A program made the translations under genes and the position numbers. From Icerya purchasi (lineage: Eukaryota > Arthropoda > Insecta > Hemiptera > Monophlebidae), in NCBI GenBank assembly GCA_039619475.1, contig CM077115.1:478032400-478096399 (forward strand): a stretch of 64,000 nucleotides of DNA. Reading direction: 5' to 3'. The notes under the pieces were generated by a model. That model saw only the letters and a program-made list of their open reading frames with translations. It was not told where the DNA came from and did not search any database. Below, piece by piece: positions 34,985 to 45,841 of this stretch. Numbering within the stretch: position 1 is the stretch's first letter; every line of letters starts with the position of its first letter.

Positions 34985-35265
34985 ATTCTCTCCGCTGCTG
35001 CGACTGCAACGTGCTTGGCTACTAAATCAGAGGTCACGGGGGTTCGAAACTTGACTCGTTCCGGATCTAAGTGGTTCCCAGGTTTACTGCAATAATTCAG
35101 TATCGGAGAGAAATCTGGGAAAGTAAAGGCGGATCTCAAGAATAACGAACTGGCCCCAGTATTCTCATCATTTACATTATAGGCTTAGTGTGAACCTTAT
35201 GTTTTCCACGATATCTTATCAAGGATATACGGGACTTAGGTTACTTATTTTACTTAGTGCGACTG
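34985..35265 (+). mobile_element. tRNA-derived SINE, copy 2
   Basis: A tRNA-like head has a decayed A-box around GCAACGTGCTTGGCTACTAA, then GTCACGGGGGTTCGAAACTT as a good B-box. A body follows with GAGAAATCTGGGAAAGTAAA, GGCCCCAGTATTCTCATCAT and ATCTTATCAAGGATATACGG, and the 3' end is TTACTTATTTTACTTAGTG. The body matches the minus-strand SINE at 21816..22086. Confidence 0.75.
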
Positions 35266-36192
35266 TAAAATCATGTACTTGTCACTCTATTCTTATACCA
35301 ATCGTAGTAACTATACCTGTTCAATTCGTCGTTTAAATATCTCTGCCTTATATGCAGAAATTGTACTAGTTTGATTACCGCCGCTGACAAGTACCGCGAA
35401 ATAAAAAAAAAAAACAAAAAAAAAAACACCGTAAACACTGTAAAATAGCGCAGAACCAAAATGATGGGACATATTATATTGACGCACGATGGATGAAAAA
35501 TTAAAACTTATTATAGTAGGAAACACCGTAAAGAAGTGAGGGAGAGCATAATAGTTACATTAAAAACAGATTATAAAAGATATGGGGGATGCCAAATGGG
35601 CGTAAAAAGCATGGCCGGAAACAGAACGGAATAGAGGAAGCGAACCGTTCGGTTCAATGATTGACTGATTGATTTTGATGTTGATCCGTTAGGAAAGCGA
35701 CGCATTAAACGACAAATCAAAATAATCGATGAAACATAAACCGCTTTACTCGGAATCAAAATACTAGCTTGTTTCACGATGAACAGAAACACGTTATTGG
35801 ACCGTATTAGCAGCCTGCGCAAAAAAAGTGTGTTTTCGTGCAATTTATTAAACTATCGTCGTTTTTAATCGAATCAACACTTTATACAGCCGTTCAACGA
35901 AATGGCTGACTGCACTCGGATATATGTAGTAATTCGAGTCTACAATGAACCGACTGTAATTATGTTAGCGCGGATAAAATTCATCGCAATCTAAATGTAC
36001 GTAAAGTGGCATCAAAATGCCCGGAAGAACGTGAAAGTCCGCTGATTCGAAGTATTATATCATTAGCAAAAAAACAAACCATCTAAAAAGACGCAGCAAG
36101 TGTTAAGCGCATTCTGTGAATTAACAATACAGTAACAAAATCGGTGAGCCGTTCAAATCTGTTGACTGAAAAACGAACTTTCCGCCTAATAA
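35266..36192. other. Unassigned sequence around hAT insertion
   Basis: A-runs near 35403..35427 look like a decayed tail. The 35.9 to 36.2 kb part could be an older transposon (frames such as CPEERESPLIRSIISLAKKQ), but I cannot name a family. Confidence 0.3.
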
Positions 36193-36200
36193 AATGGAGC

Positions 36201-38026
36201 CAGGGGCGGCGTAAAGCGTGGGCGACGTGGGCGACCGCCTACGGCCTCGCGGTCCAAAAAGGTTTATGCATTAGGTACTTAAAAAAAAATTTTACTCGTC
36301 ATAAAACGATAAATATAATTAGCAACTTTCCGAACTGTCAATTTTTTTTTTATAGTTTAATTTTAATAAAGCACAATATAGAGATAGATGTCGCGACATG
36401 TCGAATTTGAGTGTTGTCAGTCAGTCGTCGATTTATGATCGTTTTAGGCTGCCAGAGTAAACTAATTAAACATATAAATCACAATAGAAAAAAATTTTAT
36501 CGTATTTCTTGCTATCACTGAAACGATTGAAGAATATTTAATTAATGCAATATTGGGAGAGCTTGAAAAAAAATGGCTTAAATATTCAAAAAACTGTCAT
36601 GGCCCCAACGATACGACACAATGATGCAAATATGGTAGACGTAAATGATGGAGTTAAAACTCGAATATTAAACATTAATCCCAGGGCATCTTTTACAGCC
36701 TGCGGTTGTCGTAGCTGAAATCTGTTGTTGGTAGACGTAGCTCTCTAATTCTTCTGTGGCAGCAAAAATATTTTTTGGTTTTATTCAGAAAATTTCTTCG
36801 CTATTTTCAAGTTGCAGCAAACGCTGTAAATTAATCAAAAAGGCAAATTAAAGCTTACTATGATGAAGCCTTTATCAGACACAAGGTGGGAAAGTAGAAT
36901 CGAAGCAATGAAGGCCGTATTATTGCAATTTGATGATGATGTTGAATGCATCGAAAGCTTAAAAATTCGAATAATCTGGCACACTCAGTTATTGTGATTC
37001 GGTTTTAAACGAAATGTTTAATTCAGAGTTTATATCGTATCATGGTATGAGATATTATCGAGAGTTAATGTCATAAGCAAATTACGGCAATTTCTACATG
37101 TCCATTTAAGCATTGCTCTTGAATATTTGCGTACATTTTGTGACCGGGTCAAAGAATATCGACGAACTTGATTCGAAAAATGCCTGTCCGATGCTCGTCA
37201 ATTTATTGAGAGAAAAGCAGTTACCAAAAGACTCTAAAAATAAAAGGGTAGCCAAAAAGAAGAAAAGGATGTTCGATTATGAAGGCAGCGATCAACCTGT
37301 ATACAGTGTCTCCTAATAGACGGTTTGAAATAGATTTCTATGGAATACTATGATTGATTCTATAATAAGCAATATGGATTCAAGATTTATTTCTTTTAAA
37401 TAATATTTAAAAATTTTTGATTTTCTCTATGATCTAAACAAGTTAAAAAGTATACTCCTAAAGAGCAATTATTAAAAAAGCTGTCAAGATTTACATACTG
37501 CCCTGCGAGTGGGTGAGAGCAGCGACTTCCAACACCTTACGAATTTTGTATGAAGAATTAATGAACAATGCTCTCCTAAATTTACCCAACTTCATTAAAG
37601 ATGTGAAACATCTGCTCCAATACATAACGGAAAATAGATTGAAATAAATTTACCCAAATATTTACATAGTCGTTCGAATTTCGCTAACAAGACTGGTAAA
37701 GCATCCGCAAAAAGAAGCTTTTCAAAATTAAAACTAATTAAAAATGATTTAAGAAATACAACGGGTAAAAGGAAAGACTTCAGCTTTGGCAGTTTTATCT
37801 ATTGAAGCAAATATCTAAGCTGAATTACGATACTATTATTAAGGAATTATTCAGTAACGCTAAAAGTAGGGAATTTCTGTTTCTTTAATTAATTTCTTTT
37901 ATTTTTTGTCAAATACTTTGCATTTTTATGAATAAAAATTGGACAGTTGCAATAATTTTCTGTTTTACAAAAATCCGTCTTTTTAACCTTTGCTCACATA
38001 AAATTTAGGCCTTGCCCCGGGCTCTG
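36201..38026 (+). mobile_element. hAT transposon (ZMYM1-like), complete ends, dead transposase
   Basis: The element starts CAGGGGCGG at 36201 and ends GGGCTCTG at 38026. Exact 8-bp direct repeats AATGGAGC (36193..36200 and 38027..38034) flank it. The plus-strand interior gives the transposase blocks in order: GVKTRILNINPRASFTACGC, MKPLSDTRWESRIEAMKAVL, then DRVKEYR and RKKRMFDYEGS. The end block is FSKLKLIKNDLRNTT, the C-terminal hAT dimerisation region. Many stops and shifts divide these blocks, and the total length (1826 bp) implies deletions. Confidence 0.92.
36660..37815 (+). pseudogene. hAT (ZMYM1-like) transposase pseudogene
   Basis: Blocks recognised in order are 'RILNINPRA' with its Cys-containing follow-on, 'LSDTRWESRIEAMKAV', the region ending 'RMFDYE', and 'SFSKLKLIKNDLRNTTG'. 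The equivalent parts of intact relatives form the catalytic core and the dimerisation domain. The 67-codon frame at 37113..37316 is a genuine surviving piece and not an independent gene. Confidence 0.8.
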
Positions 38027-38034
38027 AATGGAGC

Positions 38035-38407
38035 AAATTTTTCTAGTATACGGGCGCACATTGGAAAAAGTAAAAAAAAAAACAAAAGAAGTAACATTAG
38101 AAAAATTGATAACTGCGTATGAAAATATCGACTTATTTTTGCATTAGAAAAATATTTAATCAAGATTCGTATTATAACTGCGAATGTGCCAAGGATAAGT
38201 ATTCAGCGAAGGTTATTTTTCGGCTGTGATACAAGCGCTTATTTTTGTGTAGACACTTCGTTTCGCTTCTATTCTTCCATTCTAATCTTTTTTTTTTTTT
38301 TTTTTTCGTTATGCTTATTTCCGCGTCAAATACCTTTGTTGAATGCGAAATAAGTATGTATTATCGTCTGTCCCTATCGAGATGATACTAAATTTTTTCG
38401 GCGATAT
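38035..38407. other. No identifiable feature
   Basis: AT-rich sequence with a T-run near 38288..38306. Confidence 0.35.
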
Positions 38408-38421
38408 AGTACTTAGAGAAT

Positions 38422-38538
38422 CTTAACAACTGGTTCAACTGTTCCTCATTAGAACTTTTCCGAACAGCTGTTGATAAGAAATAAATTCCAATTGTGGATC
38501 GCCAACCTTCGAGACGGAGACGGCGGATGAAGAAGAGA
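38422..38538 (+). mobile_element. RTE-type LINE, 117-bp 3' end with target-site duplication
   Basis: CTTAACAACTGGTTCAACTG through CGAGACGGAGACGGCGGATG is nearly identical to the reverse complement of 55632..55753. I count about three differences over roughly 117 bases. Flanking direct repeats AGTACTTAGAGAAT (38408..38421) and AGTATTTAGAGAAT (38539..38552) agree at 13 of 14 bases and delimit a heavily 5'-truncated insertion. It ends in a GATGAAGAAGAG tail. Confidence 0.88.
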
Positions 38539-38552
38539 AGTATTTAGAGAAT

Positions 38553-39845
38553 TCTCAATGTGAAATTCTTAATTTTCGTACTTCCCCTGAGCGTCATGTA
38601 CTTTTTCTAATGGGGGCGCTTTATTTTCGGCCTTCTGAATGCAACAAGTGGAATATTTTGAATTTTCCAAATCGATATTCACACAACAGTACGCACTAGT
38701 AGTGCATTTTTGAAAGGAAATAAAAGCCAAAAAAAAAAAAGATAAAAAATACGAGTTGATGAAATAATCTGAAAAACTCGAAACTTACAAACGATAAAAG
38801 TAAGCGCGGTAGTAGTCGGTTTTTATGTGTTTTCAAAAATTCTTACAATTATTTCCTCGGAATTTAAGTATTATAAAATACCGTGCTACTTAACCATCGT
38901 CAAGACGACAATAAAATAGCTGAAATGCAAGTCGTGTTTTTAATCCTCTTTACGGTGGCGAATTTTATTTCAAAAGCCGCCTTTTTTTTTCAACGGTCAC
39001 CCGCACACACATATACCTCTATACATACATACATACGTACACAAGTAGTACGAAAAGCTCGTAGAGACGCATCGCCACGCGCACTATTTTATATATTTCG
39101 GTTTTAACCGACTCACCCAGAAAGAAACGATATTATACTATTTTTAATTTCCTCATTTCATTTTTCATGATTTTATACAATTTCACTCCGATTTAAGTGC
39201 ACTATCCGACAGCAATTAAAATTAATTGTAAATTTCTTTAACGTTTTGAAAAATAAAACTCGAAAAATATTATTCATCGAGTATTATGTCACTAAAAAGT
39301 AAAAGAACCCTTTCGCCAACCTTTGTCACGCTAAAAGTATTTTATTAAACCAGCGGAGAGGAAGAAATCCAAAAAACTCAAAACAAAAAAAAAGCTGTGT
39401 CTGTTTCAGCGAAAAATTTTTTATTTTTAATTTCAAATTGAAAAAGACAACGTTGTGACGCTAAGCGTATTCCATCAAATTATCAAAAAAGGATTACATG
39501 GCGGGACGGAATACACATTGGAGCAGACATATATATCTTGATAGAAGAAGGACACATTCTTATTAATTTCGATTTTTTTTTTTTTTTCACTGTCATTTAA
39601 GGAAAAAGCAACGTTTTACAAATTCGAGAATGAAGAAATTTTAATTTTTACGTTCTAGTCTTGTAATTTAATATTCGCTTAATCACCATAACAAACTCTT
39701 CTTCTTCCGGTTACTCTTAATGGCGGTTGATAATTCAGGTAGCAAATAAACCAATTGCGCAGCAACCCCATTAATATACCGTTCCTTCCCCTATTATCGT
39801 ATTCTAAGGTTTGTCGACATTTTTTCCTTTTTTGTAGTTCCACTC
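38553..39845. other. No identifiable gene; possible LINE tail near 39.7 kb
   Basis: AT-rich. At 39695..39800 the antisense reads AACCGCCATTAAGAGTAACC followed by GGAAGAAGAAG, which looks like another endonuclease-RT LINE terminus but cannot be assigned. Confidence 0.3.
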
Positions 39846-39925
39846 TTTTTTTTTTTTTTTTTTAAAGCCCTTGGCCTCGTCAACCAAGGGGACCTTCACC
39901 CAAAAACAAAAAGAAAACTGCAATT
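39846..39925 (-). mobile_element. LINE family A copy 3, terminal ~80 bp only
   Basis: A T-run at 39846..39863 is followed by GCCCTTGGCCTCGTCAACCA and AGGGGACCTTCACCCAAAAA. This is the antisense of the family A 3' UTR terminal motif seen at 1326..1380. No coding sequence remains. Confidence 0.75.
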
Positions 39926-40279
39926 CTTAATAGTTCACAACAGCAGTATTTACATATGTTTCTCTCGTCTTAACTGTCACCCATATCGTTAATGAGTGCG
40001 CCAAATGGAAATTCTTGTTTAAAGACGTGTAAATTATTTTCCATTAAACAACGATAATTTATCAAAATTGCTGCACGCGGCGAATTTTATCATGGCTTCC
40101 AAATATCCTGATGTTGAAGATTTTTCATTTAATGAATAATTTTATTTTTACATCGGTTAATTTTTGTCTTTTTCATTTTCTTTTTATTGTTTCCAATCCA
40201 TGAGGTGTTTATTCAACTTAGATACTCATGGCTATGTATATCAATTACTATGTATTTATATTATTATTCACCAAATAAA

Positions 40280-41000
40280 CTAAATAATAATAATACTGTT
40301 AATATAAATATGCGATATATTACAGTTCTCCTTATTTGGAAACGTCATATGTGCAGATTTATCCTCACTGATCACTATACGCCATCTTTTGAACCATGTT
40401 GACAAACTATTGACAGCTGATTGAAGATTATTATTGATAGTTTCTACCGAGGTGCCTGTACATAAAATTGCAGTGTCATCTGCAAAAGTGGCCATTTCTG
40501 TTTCATCTGGAACAGGAATATCGGAAGTGTATATTAAGTATAGTACTGGTCCCAGTATACTGGGCCGGTCGTCACAACTGCTTGGATCTGGTGGAGCTCC
40601 GATTCTGCTTCGCCGTATTTAACAGAAAAATACCTTTCACTTAAGTAGGATTTTAATAATTCAAAGAGTTGATATGGGAGGTTACAGTGTATTTTATGCA
40701 GTAATCCCTTATACTTTGTCGAACGCTTGTTTAATATCAAAGAATACGGCAACACATATGTTTTCGGTTTCTAAGGATTCTTCTATTAACTATGCGATGT
40801 ACTTGCTCTATAGTACCATGTCCCGTTCGAAATCCAAACTGGTGCTCTGGTATCAAATTTCTGTCGTTTAGGCTTCATTCTTTTTAGTAATAGTTTTTCA
40901 TATAATTTTCAGAGAACAGGAAGTAGTGCTATTGGACGATACGATGCAAGTTCTTCAGCAAGTTTGATTTGTGGCACTATCTTTTGCATTAATACCTGCA
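40280..41000 (-). pseudogene. Jockey-clade LINE reverse transcriptase relic
   Basis: Minus-strand frames include HCNLPYQLFELLKSYLSERY, FSVKYGEAESELHQIQA (family I.AGVPQGS follows), TGPVYWDQYYT, and MATFADDTAILCTGTSVETI, with the YADD-type catalytic box FADDTAI near 40470..40482. SLSTWFKRWRIVISEDKSAH and MTFPNK follow. These are the palm and thumb motifs of Jockey elements. A stop and frameshift fall between the two larger frames, and motif A and the 5' part are decayed above about 40.75 kb. Confidence 0.85.
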
Positions 41001-42669
41001 AATAAATCTAGGTAGAATATTTCAACGTCATTAGTATTGCTAGTCGCGATGTATATCGAGAGTGACGGCTAAACGGCAGGAATTTCGTCAGGAATTTTTG
41101 AGATCTCGTCCGACGAAGTTGAAATTGCAGGTATGTGTGTGAAATGATGTCATCGAAAACTCCTGTATACTTTACTTAAAGTTGTGTATTGTACGTACGT
41201 GTGAACGTGTGAAAACAGATTCGTACGTGTAATATTAGAGTATACAGGTAGGTAGGAACAGTAGTGCGAATAACGGCATCAATTGCGATAAGAAAGTAGA
41301 AACAAGTGATCGGGACAGGACTTTTGTTCGTTCGCCGTCGTCGTCGTCGAAGTTTATCTGTCGAGGCTTTTAATTGTTGCGAAAGGCTAGTCGATCTTTT
41401 GATTCGATTGCGGTCGAATTAAGCTGGTCACCGCTAAATATTGAAACGAACCGTTCCTTACTGTTCTGAAAAGCCACTAAAATGAATTGGTATTTTTTTC
41501 AGTGAGGATAGGCCTCACACACACACACACCTTCCACTGTGATTAGTTGTCTCTGATTTTATAATACCGAGGAAAACAAACGTCCGCTCTATCATCACGT
41601 ATATTTACAAATCGACAATAAAGACATACACATCGATAATCTAAATCACGGGAAAATACTAAACGTGCGATATATAGCAGCTCCGTTCGCAACAAAGTAA
41701 CAATGACAATTAATTAATAATCGGCTATACATATAATTAATTCGTGTACCTGAACGAGAAGATAAATGCCAAAAGACTAGAGTAATTTTTATCAGATAAC
41801 AGCGATAACTTCTTTCAGCTCAGCTCTGCTGACCACCATCGGGAAATACGTACCCGCCTCAGACACACTAGCCACAACCCCGATACAAAAAAAAAACCCA
41901 ACACACGTCGAAAATCAATCAGACGCGGATGATGCCGTTAGCCGCGCGATCATCTTTAATGATACGACGATATTCGACGATGCTCGAAAAATCAAGAATA
42001 TAAAATTGGCTTTAACCGAAGAAATAATTTCTAATTCGAACATCGGCGAAAGATCGCGGCACAAATACCAAATCCATAGCAATATGAAAATTGTTATTGT
42101 TGACTGTCGCGTTTTGAACGTCGTTTCGCCACGGTATTTCTAATTTTTGTCTAATGTCTTCCCATGATTTATATTCTAGTCGTAACTGTTTTTGCGACAA
42201 TTTTAGTTTCTTTCGCCAATTTATGCTAGATTCGCGGATTTTTCCTAAATATATGTATGTCCGTGTATCCTGATTTCGGATTTTAATTGAATACGCGATG
42301 CGCGTTTGCGTGAGATCTGCTAGTCAAGCGGAGGTGCTTCGGTACCGAGGTAAAATCGATTTGCGGTCATTTGCTCTATCTGGTTAGATTTTTCAGTCGG
42401 ATCTGTATTCTGAGATGAGAGACATTAAATACAAAATATCTCGGAAAGCCTTACAAAATTAATTTTCATAAGAGATAAAAATTCATTTCAATATTAATTT
42501 TTTATACCTTTCTACGTAACGGACTTTTGCAAAATTTATATAGGCGATGTTTTTTGATGCATTTTAATAGAACACATGACGGTTGATATGTTTCGATGCC
42601 AGTGTGTATTTACTTGTGTAATTAAGTTGGAAATATTAGCAACGACACGCATGAGGTTATTTTATGTGA
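41001..42669. other. No identifiable gene; partly low-copy sequence
   Basis: The 41.0 to 42.4 kb part has balanced composition with CGTCGTCGTCG near 41335. GAAATTGCAG/GTATGT near 41123..41138 could be a splice donor, but no coding frame supports an exon. A short AC run lies at 41517..41531. Confidence 0.3.
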
Positions 42670-42829
42670 ATATGTGGAGGCTTGAATTTAATTAGGGAAG
42701 ACGAAAAAGAAGTATTAGTAAAAACTGACAACGCGGTGTTTTTGAATCCGAAATACATTCAGATACGAATATAGCGTTGTTTAGCTTCACTAATATTTCT
42801 TTTTCGTCTTTTCTAGTTAAATTCAGGCC

Positions 42830-42838
<9 letters not shown>
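42670..42838. mobile_element. Fold-back MITE-like element
   Basis: The left arm (GGCTTGAATTTAATTAGGGA, AGACGAAAAAGAAGTATTAG) and the right arm in reverse complement (GGCCTGAATTTAACTAGAAA, AGACGAAAAAGAAATATTAG) pair over about 47 bp. Looser pairing continues into the centre around ACAACGC. TA-rich flanks would suit a mariner-type target. No class can be proved. Confidence 0.75.
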
Positions 42839-42878
<40 letters not shown>

Positions 42879-42887
42879 TACATATAT

Positions 42888-42963
<76 letters not shown>
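42833..42963. repeat. Compound (AT)n / (AC)n microsatellite
   Basis: About 40 bases of TA repeats and a short ATACAT bridge are followed by about 70 bases of uninterrupted AC. It starts directly at the right arm of the fold-back element and ends near a tRNA-like sequence. Confidence 0.97.
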
Positions 42964-42971
<8 letters not shown>

Positions 42972-42994
42972 TTATGTTTTTTCTTTTTGAAATT

Positions 42995-43075
42995 AGTGTG
43001 TGCAGCAAGAGTCAAACCCAATTCTACCCGAACGAAACACCACTGCCTAACTAACTACGCCATTATATGTAGTAT
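42995..43075 (-). mobile_element. Possible tRNA-like SINE head
   Basis: In antisense, TAATGGCGTAGTTAGTTAGG resembles an A-box and GAATTGGGTTTGACTCTTGC a B-box, in the right order and about 35 bases apart. The microsatellite that follows on that strand could be its tail. No second copy is available in the window for comparison. Confidence 0.4.
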
Positions 43076-43484
43076 AATCAACATTTGTATTTTTATTTTT
43101 CTCTTTTCAAGTAACAGAGATGATATACTATCCCTCAACATGTTAATAGTGCGTACTCAATGTAATATTCAATTCAACGTTATCATTTTTCATTGAATAT
43201 TTATTAATGCTAATTTGCAGAATCTACAACAAATTGGATTCAAAACCGGTGTTGCAATAGAAAGGATTAGTAAATTGTTGACACAAACACATACATTAAT
43301 GACATCATCATTCTTAGGGCGACCTCTATCACGTTTCATTGTTGTCTCAAAACATTTCATTTTGTCCCAAAACGTTACATATATTGTATATACAAGAAGT
43401 AAAAGTTGTGACAGAAAAAATAGTGCTGGTCTGACTAAGAATGTTGTTATGAACTTTCCTCGTTCTATTACAGAAGTGATAGAC

Positions 43485-43570
43485 CTGGTGGTCTGGGAGT
43501 GTCCCCAGGAGAAGTCAAGGGTCGGAGCCCTTTGCGAGGCACAGAGGGCCGAGTTTTATTTATACATATG
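43485..43570 (+). repeat. Dispersed repeat D, terminal fragment
   Basis: The end CTTTGCGAGGCACAGAGGGC followed by CGAGTTTTAT parallels the ends of the repeat at 61680..61757 (CTTGCGAGGCCAAAATGACC, GAGTTTATAT). It also parallels the antisense sequences near 48880 and 49265. Only about 50 bases align, so this is a diverged or truncated copy. Confidence 0.5.
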
Positions 43571-43714
43571 TGTGTATACATATACAGTTGATTCCCTTTC
43601 TCATATTGGTCGGCAATACGGAAGCTAGGTTGCGGAATACGTGCTCCTTAATTACGGTGCTATTCTCTATTTCTTGTATAAATTAAAAGAGATATACTCA
43701 TGATCGAGCTAGAA

Positions 43715-43910
43715 TAGATGTAGTTGCGATAGTTTAGTTGCTATAGCGCTTGGCTTCAGTCACGAAAATCTTGAGTTCGATCCCAGGCGGCGAAAAGAAA
43801 TTATTACAAGAAATTATTACAAAAAAATAATAGAAACCCGGCAGTGTAGGTGTAAAATATATCCTCACTGGAGATTAAGTCAACTTATTCCTACAATGCA
43901 TTCATCAAGT
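43715..43910 (+). mobile_element. tRNA-derived SINE, second family
   Basis: GATAGTTTAGTTGCTATAGC and GCTTGG occupy the A-box position, and ATCTTGAGTTCGATCCCAGG is an excellent B-box. A short body with repeated AAGAAATTATTACA words and CCTCACTGGAGATTAAGTCA follows. The body differs from the SINE copies at 21.8 and 35.0 kb. It is not a tRNA gene, because no acceptor stem pairing or anticodon arm could be built. Confidence 0.65.
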
Positions 43911-45584
43911 AATGGATTGATACTAATTTAAAACGGAAATACATACATTACGTGTATGCATAGGGAGAAGAATAGAATTTACGCATGAGGTATAAAAATA
44001 CTGTAACATATGATGGGGGATCACGAATTCGAATAAAGACTGGAAGTTCACGGACCAGGAACTGCACACGATCGGTATGAATACGGAGGTTAATAAATAA
44101 TCAGAGGTTTAATTTGAAGTTTAAAAAGAGACTTTACAACATGAGAAACGCTGGTTGAACAACCTGTTAAAACTAGTTAAAAAATACATATAAATATATA
44201 TATATATATATATACGTATAACTTTGGTGAATGGGGTAGTAAAGATGGCCCGTAAATATATAGAGGTAAAAAGTAAGTTTGCTGTTGGACGGAATTCGCT
44301 TTAATATTGTCGGCTACTTTGTTAAATTACGCGGCTTGGTAGGCGAATAAGGCGAAAATGGCACATTTAATAACTTCTGAAGAAAGGGCGCGCGTATTTT
44401 TCCAGGAATTTTATTAATAGGAAAAACTTGGCTAAAATATTTCTGCACACGGACGAGCATGAATAATAGAGCTCTTGGCGAGAGGAGATAGGGCATTTTC
44501 AATATGGTCGTCGGGAATTATAAATTTTTAACGAGCGATAAATTATGAATTTGGTTCGTGTATATGACACGAACGCGCGCGTTGTTCTGCTGAGCGGCAA
44601 ATGTATAAGGCGGAAGAGCGGGCTGGGTAGGTTTTCATTAAGGGCACACGTAAGAACAGGGCGCGTATGTGTCTGCAGCATGTGCAGCGGCTGGAGCTGT
44701 TAATAAATATTTAATAAGACAACTTGGACAATATGTGCGCGCTCACAGTCATCCGCGGAACCGCATCGGAATAGTGCAACGAATAAAGGAGCCATGCGAG
44801 ATTTTCACTTATTCGCCGAATCGAGCGGCGTCGTGTGCCCGTCTAGGCACTCTAATTTCGGCGAATTCGCTGCCGGAGGACTTGTAGCGCGCACGTAATC
44901 CCACTTGGCCAGTGAAATAAGTAAAAACCAGCAACGACGCTAAAAAATAACAATCCGGACAGCGTACGGCGCACATAGTTAACTATAATGAAATTAGTCT
45001 ATATGGTTATAATAGTGTAGGCGGCAGGACGTACGTTCGACTTTTTCGCTAAGTCACCGGCAACAACGGTTTTGCTAATTATAAGATAATCAATTTATCG
45101 AGCGCCAGTCGGAAATGGAACGAATTGCTGCGCAGTTACCCCGAGGAGTATATTCCGACTATATCTCGACTACTATATCCCCGGCTATGCTGCAATATTA
45201 TTACTCAGTCGGGATTATCGTTGGCGAAATATAATATTAACTGGCAGCGAGATATCTGTAAATACCATTAAGCGGGATATTCTGCGAATCTCCCCTTTTC
45301 CCTCAATAAATATCAATTCCTTAACACCTACAGAGTTATAAAACGTACTCTATAGATCTTCCGGATAAAATTACCCGGGAGAGTATTATTTTCGTTTTAT
45401 TGCCGCCTTATGTCTCGTTCGAGTCGCAATTAAAGTCGTTCTCGAGAGTGAAACCGATTTCGAAAATTATGTCCGTACGATATTTATACACTGTGCCCAG
45501 TAATCCTCGTCTATATAAGCTCTCCCGTTCGGTCTGCGTCTAACGGAGCACGATTTTCCGCGCCGATCACTGTCGTCCGCAGAT
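43911..45584. other. Low-repeat, GC-richer region without recognisable gene
   Basis: From about 44.3 to 45.6 kb the composition is balanced with frequent CG dinucleotides and no recognised transposon. A TATATAAG word at 45512..45519 is followed by TTCGGTCTGCG, but no convincing transcript follows. Short frames on both strands (44314..44887) have no domain. A TA run lies at 44196..44213. Confidence 0.35.
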
Positions 45585-45611
45585 TACACACACACACACA
45601 CACACACACAC
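45585..45611. repeat. (AC)n microsatellite
   Basis: Uninterrupted AC dinucleotide run. Confidence 0.95.
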
Positions 45612-45841
45612 TAAGTGTCGATATCTAGAAAAAAAAAAGAAAATTTTAAAGAGGCGTTATCATTTCATAAACCCGTTCATGTTCGATATAAGTAATAAAA
45701 GTTTGTAAATATTTGCAATCGCCCGTCCAAGGAAGATGGTTAAACTGGAGGTTCTAATAGGGAACTTCACGCTGAACAGAAAAAAAAGTGCGTTTATAGT
45801 CATCGAAAAAAAAAAGAATGTATTTTGTGGCACTTAATTTC

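Noticed and set aside
35880..36192. Possible transposase remnant around the hAT insertion
   Set aside because: Short frames resemble no family closely enough to support a call.
41123..41138. Possible splice donor GCAG/GTATGT
   Set aside because: No supported coding frame or acceptor in the vicinity. Donor-like words are common by chance.
42692..43021. 109-codon minus-strand frame with Val-Cys and Ile-Tyr repeats
   Set aside because: It is a read-through of the compound microsatellite and the fold-back element.
43215..43628. 137-codon plus-strand frame
   Set aside because: It contains a fragment of dispersed repeat D and has no domain. A chance frame is the simpler explanation.
43715..43790. 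Genuine tRNA gene
   Set aside because: Polymerase III boxes are present, but no full cloverleaf could be built and a SINE body follows.
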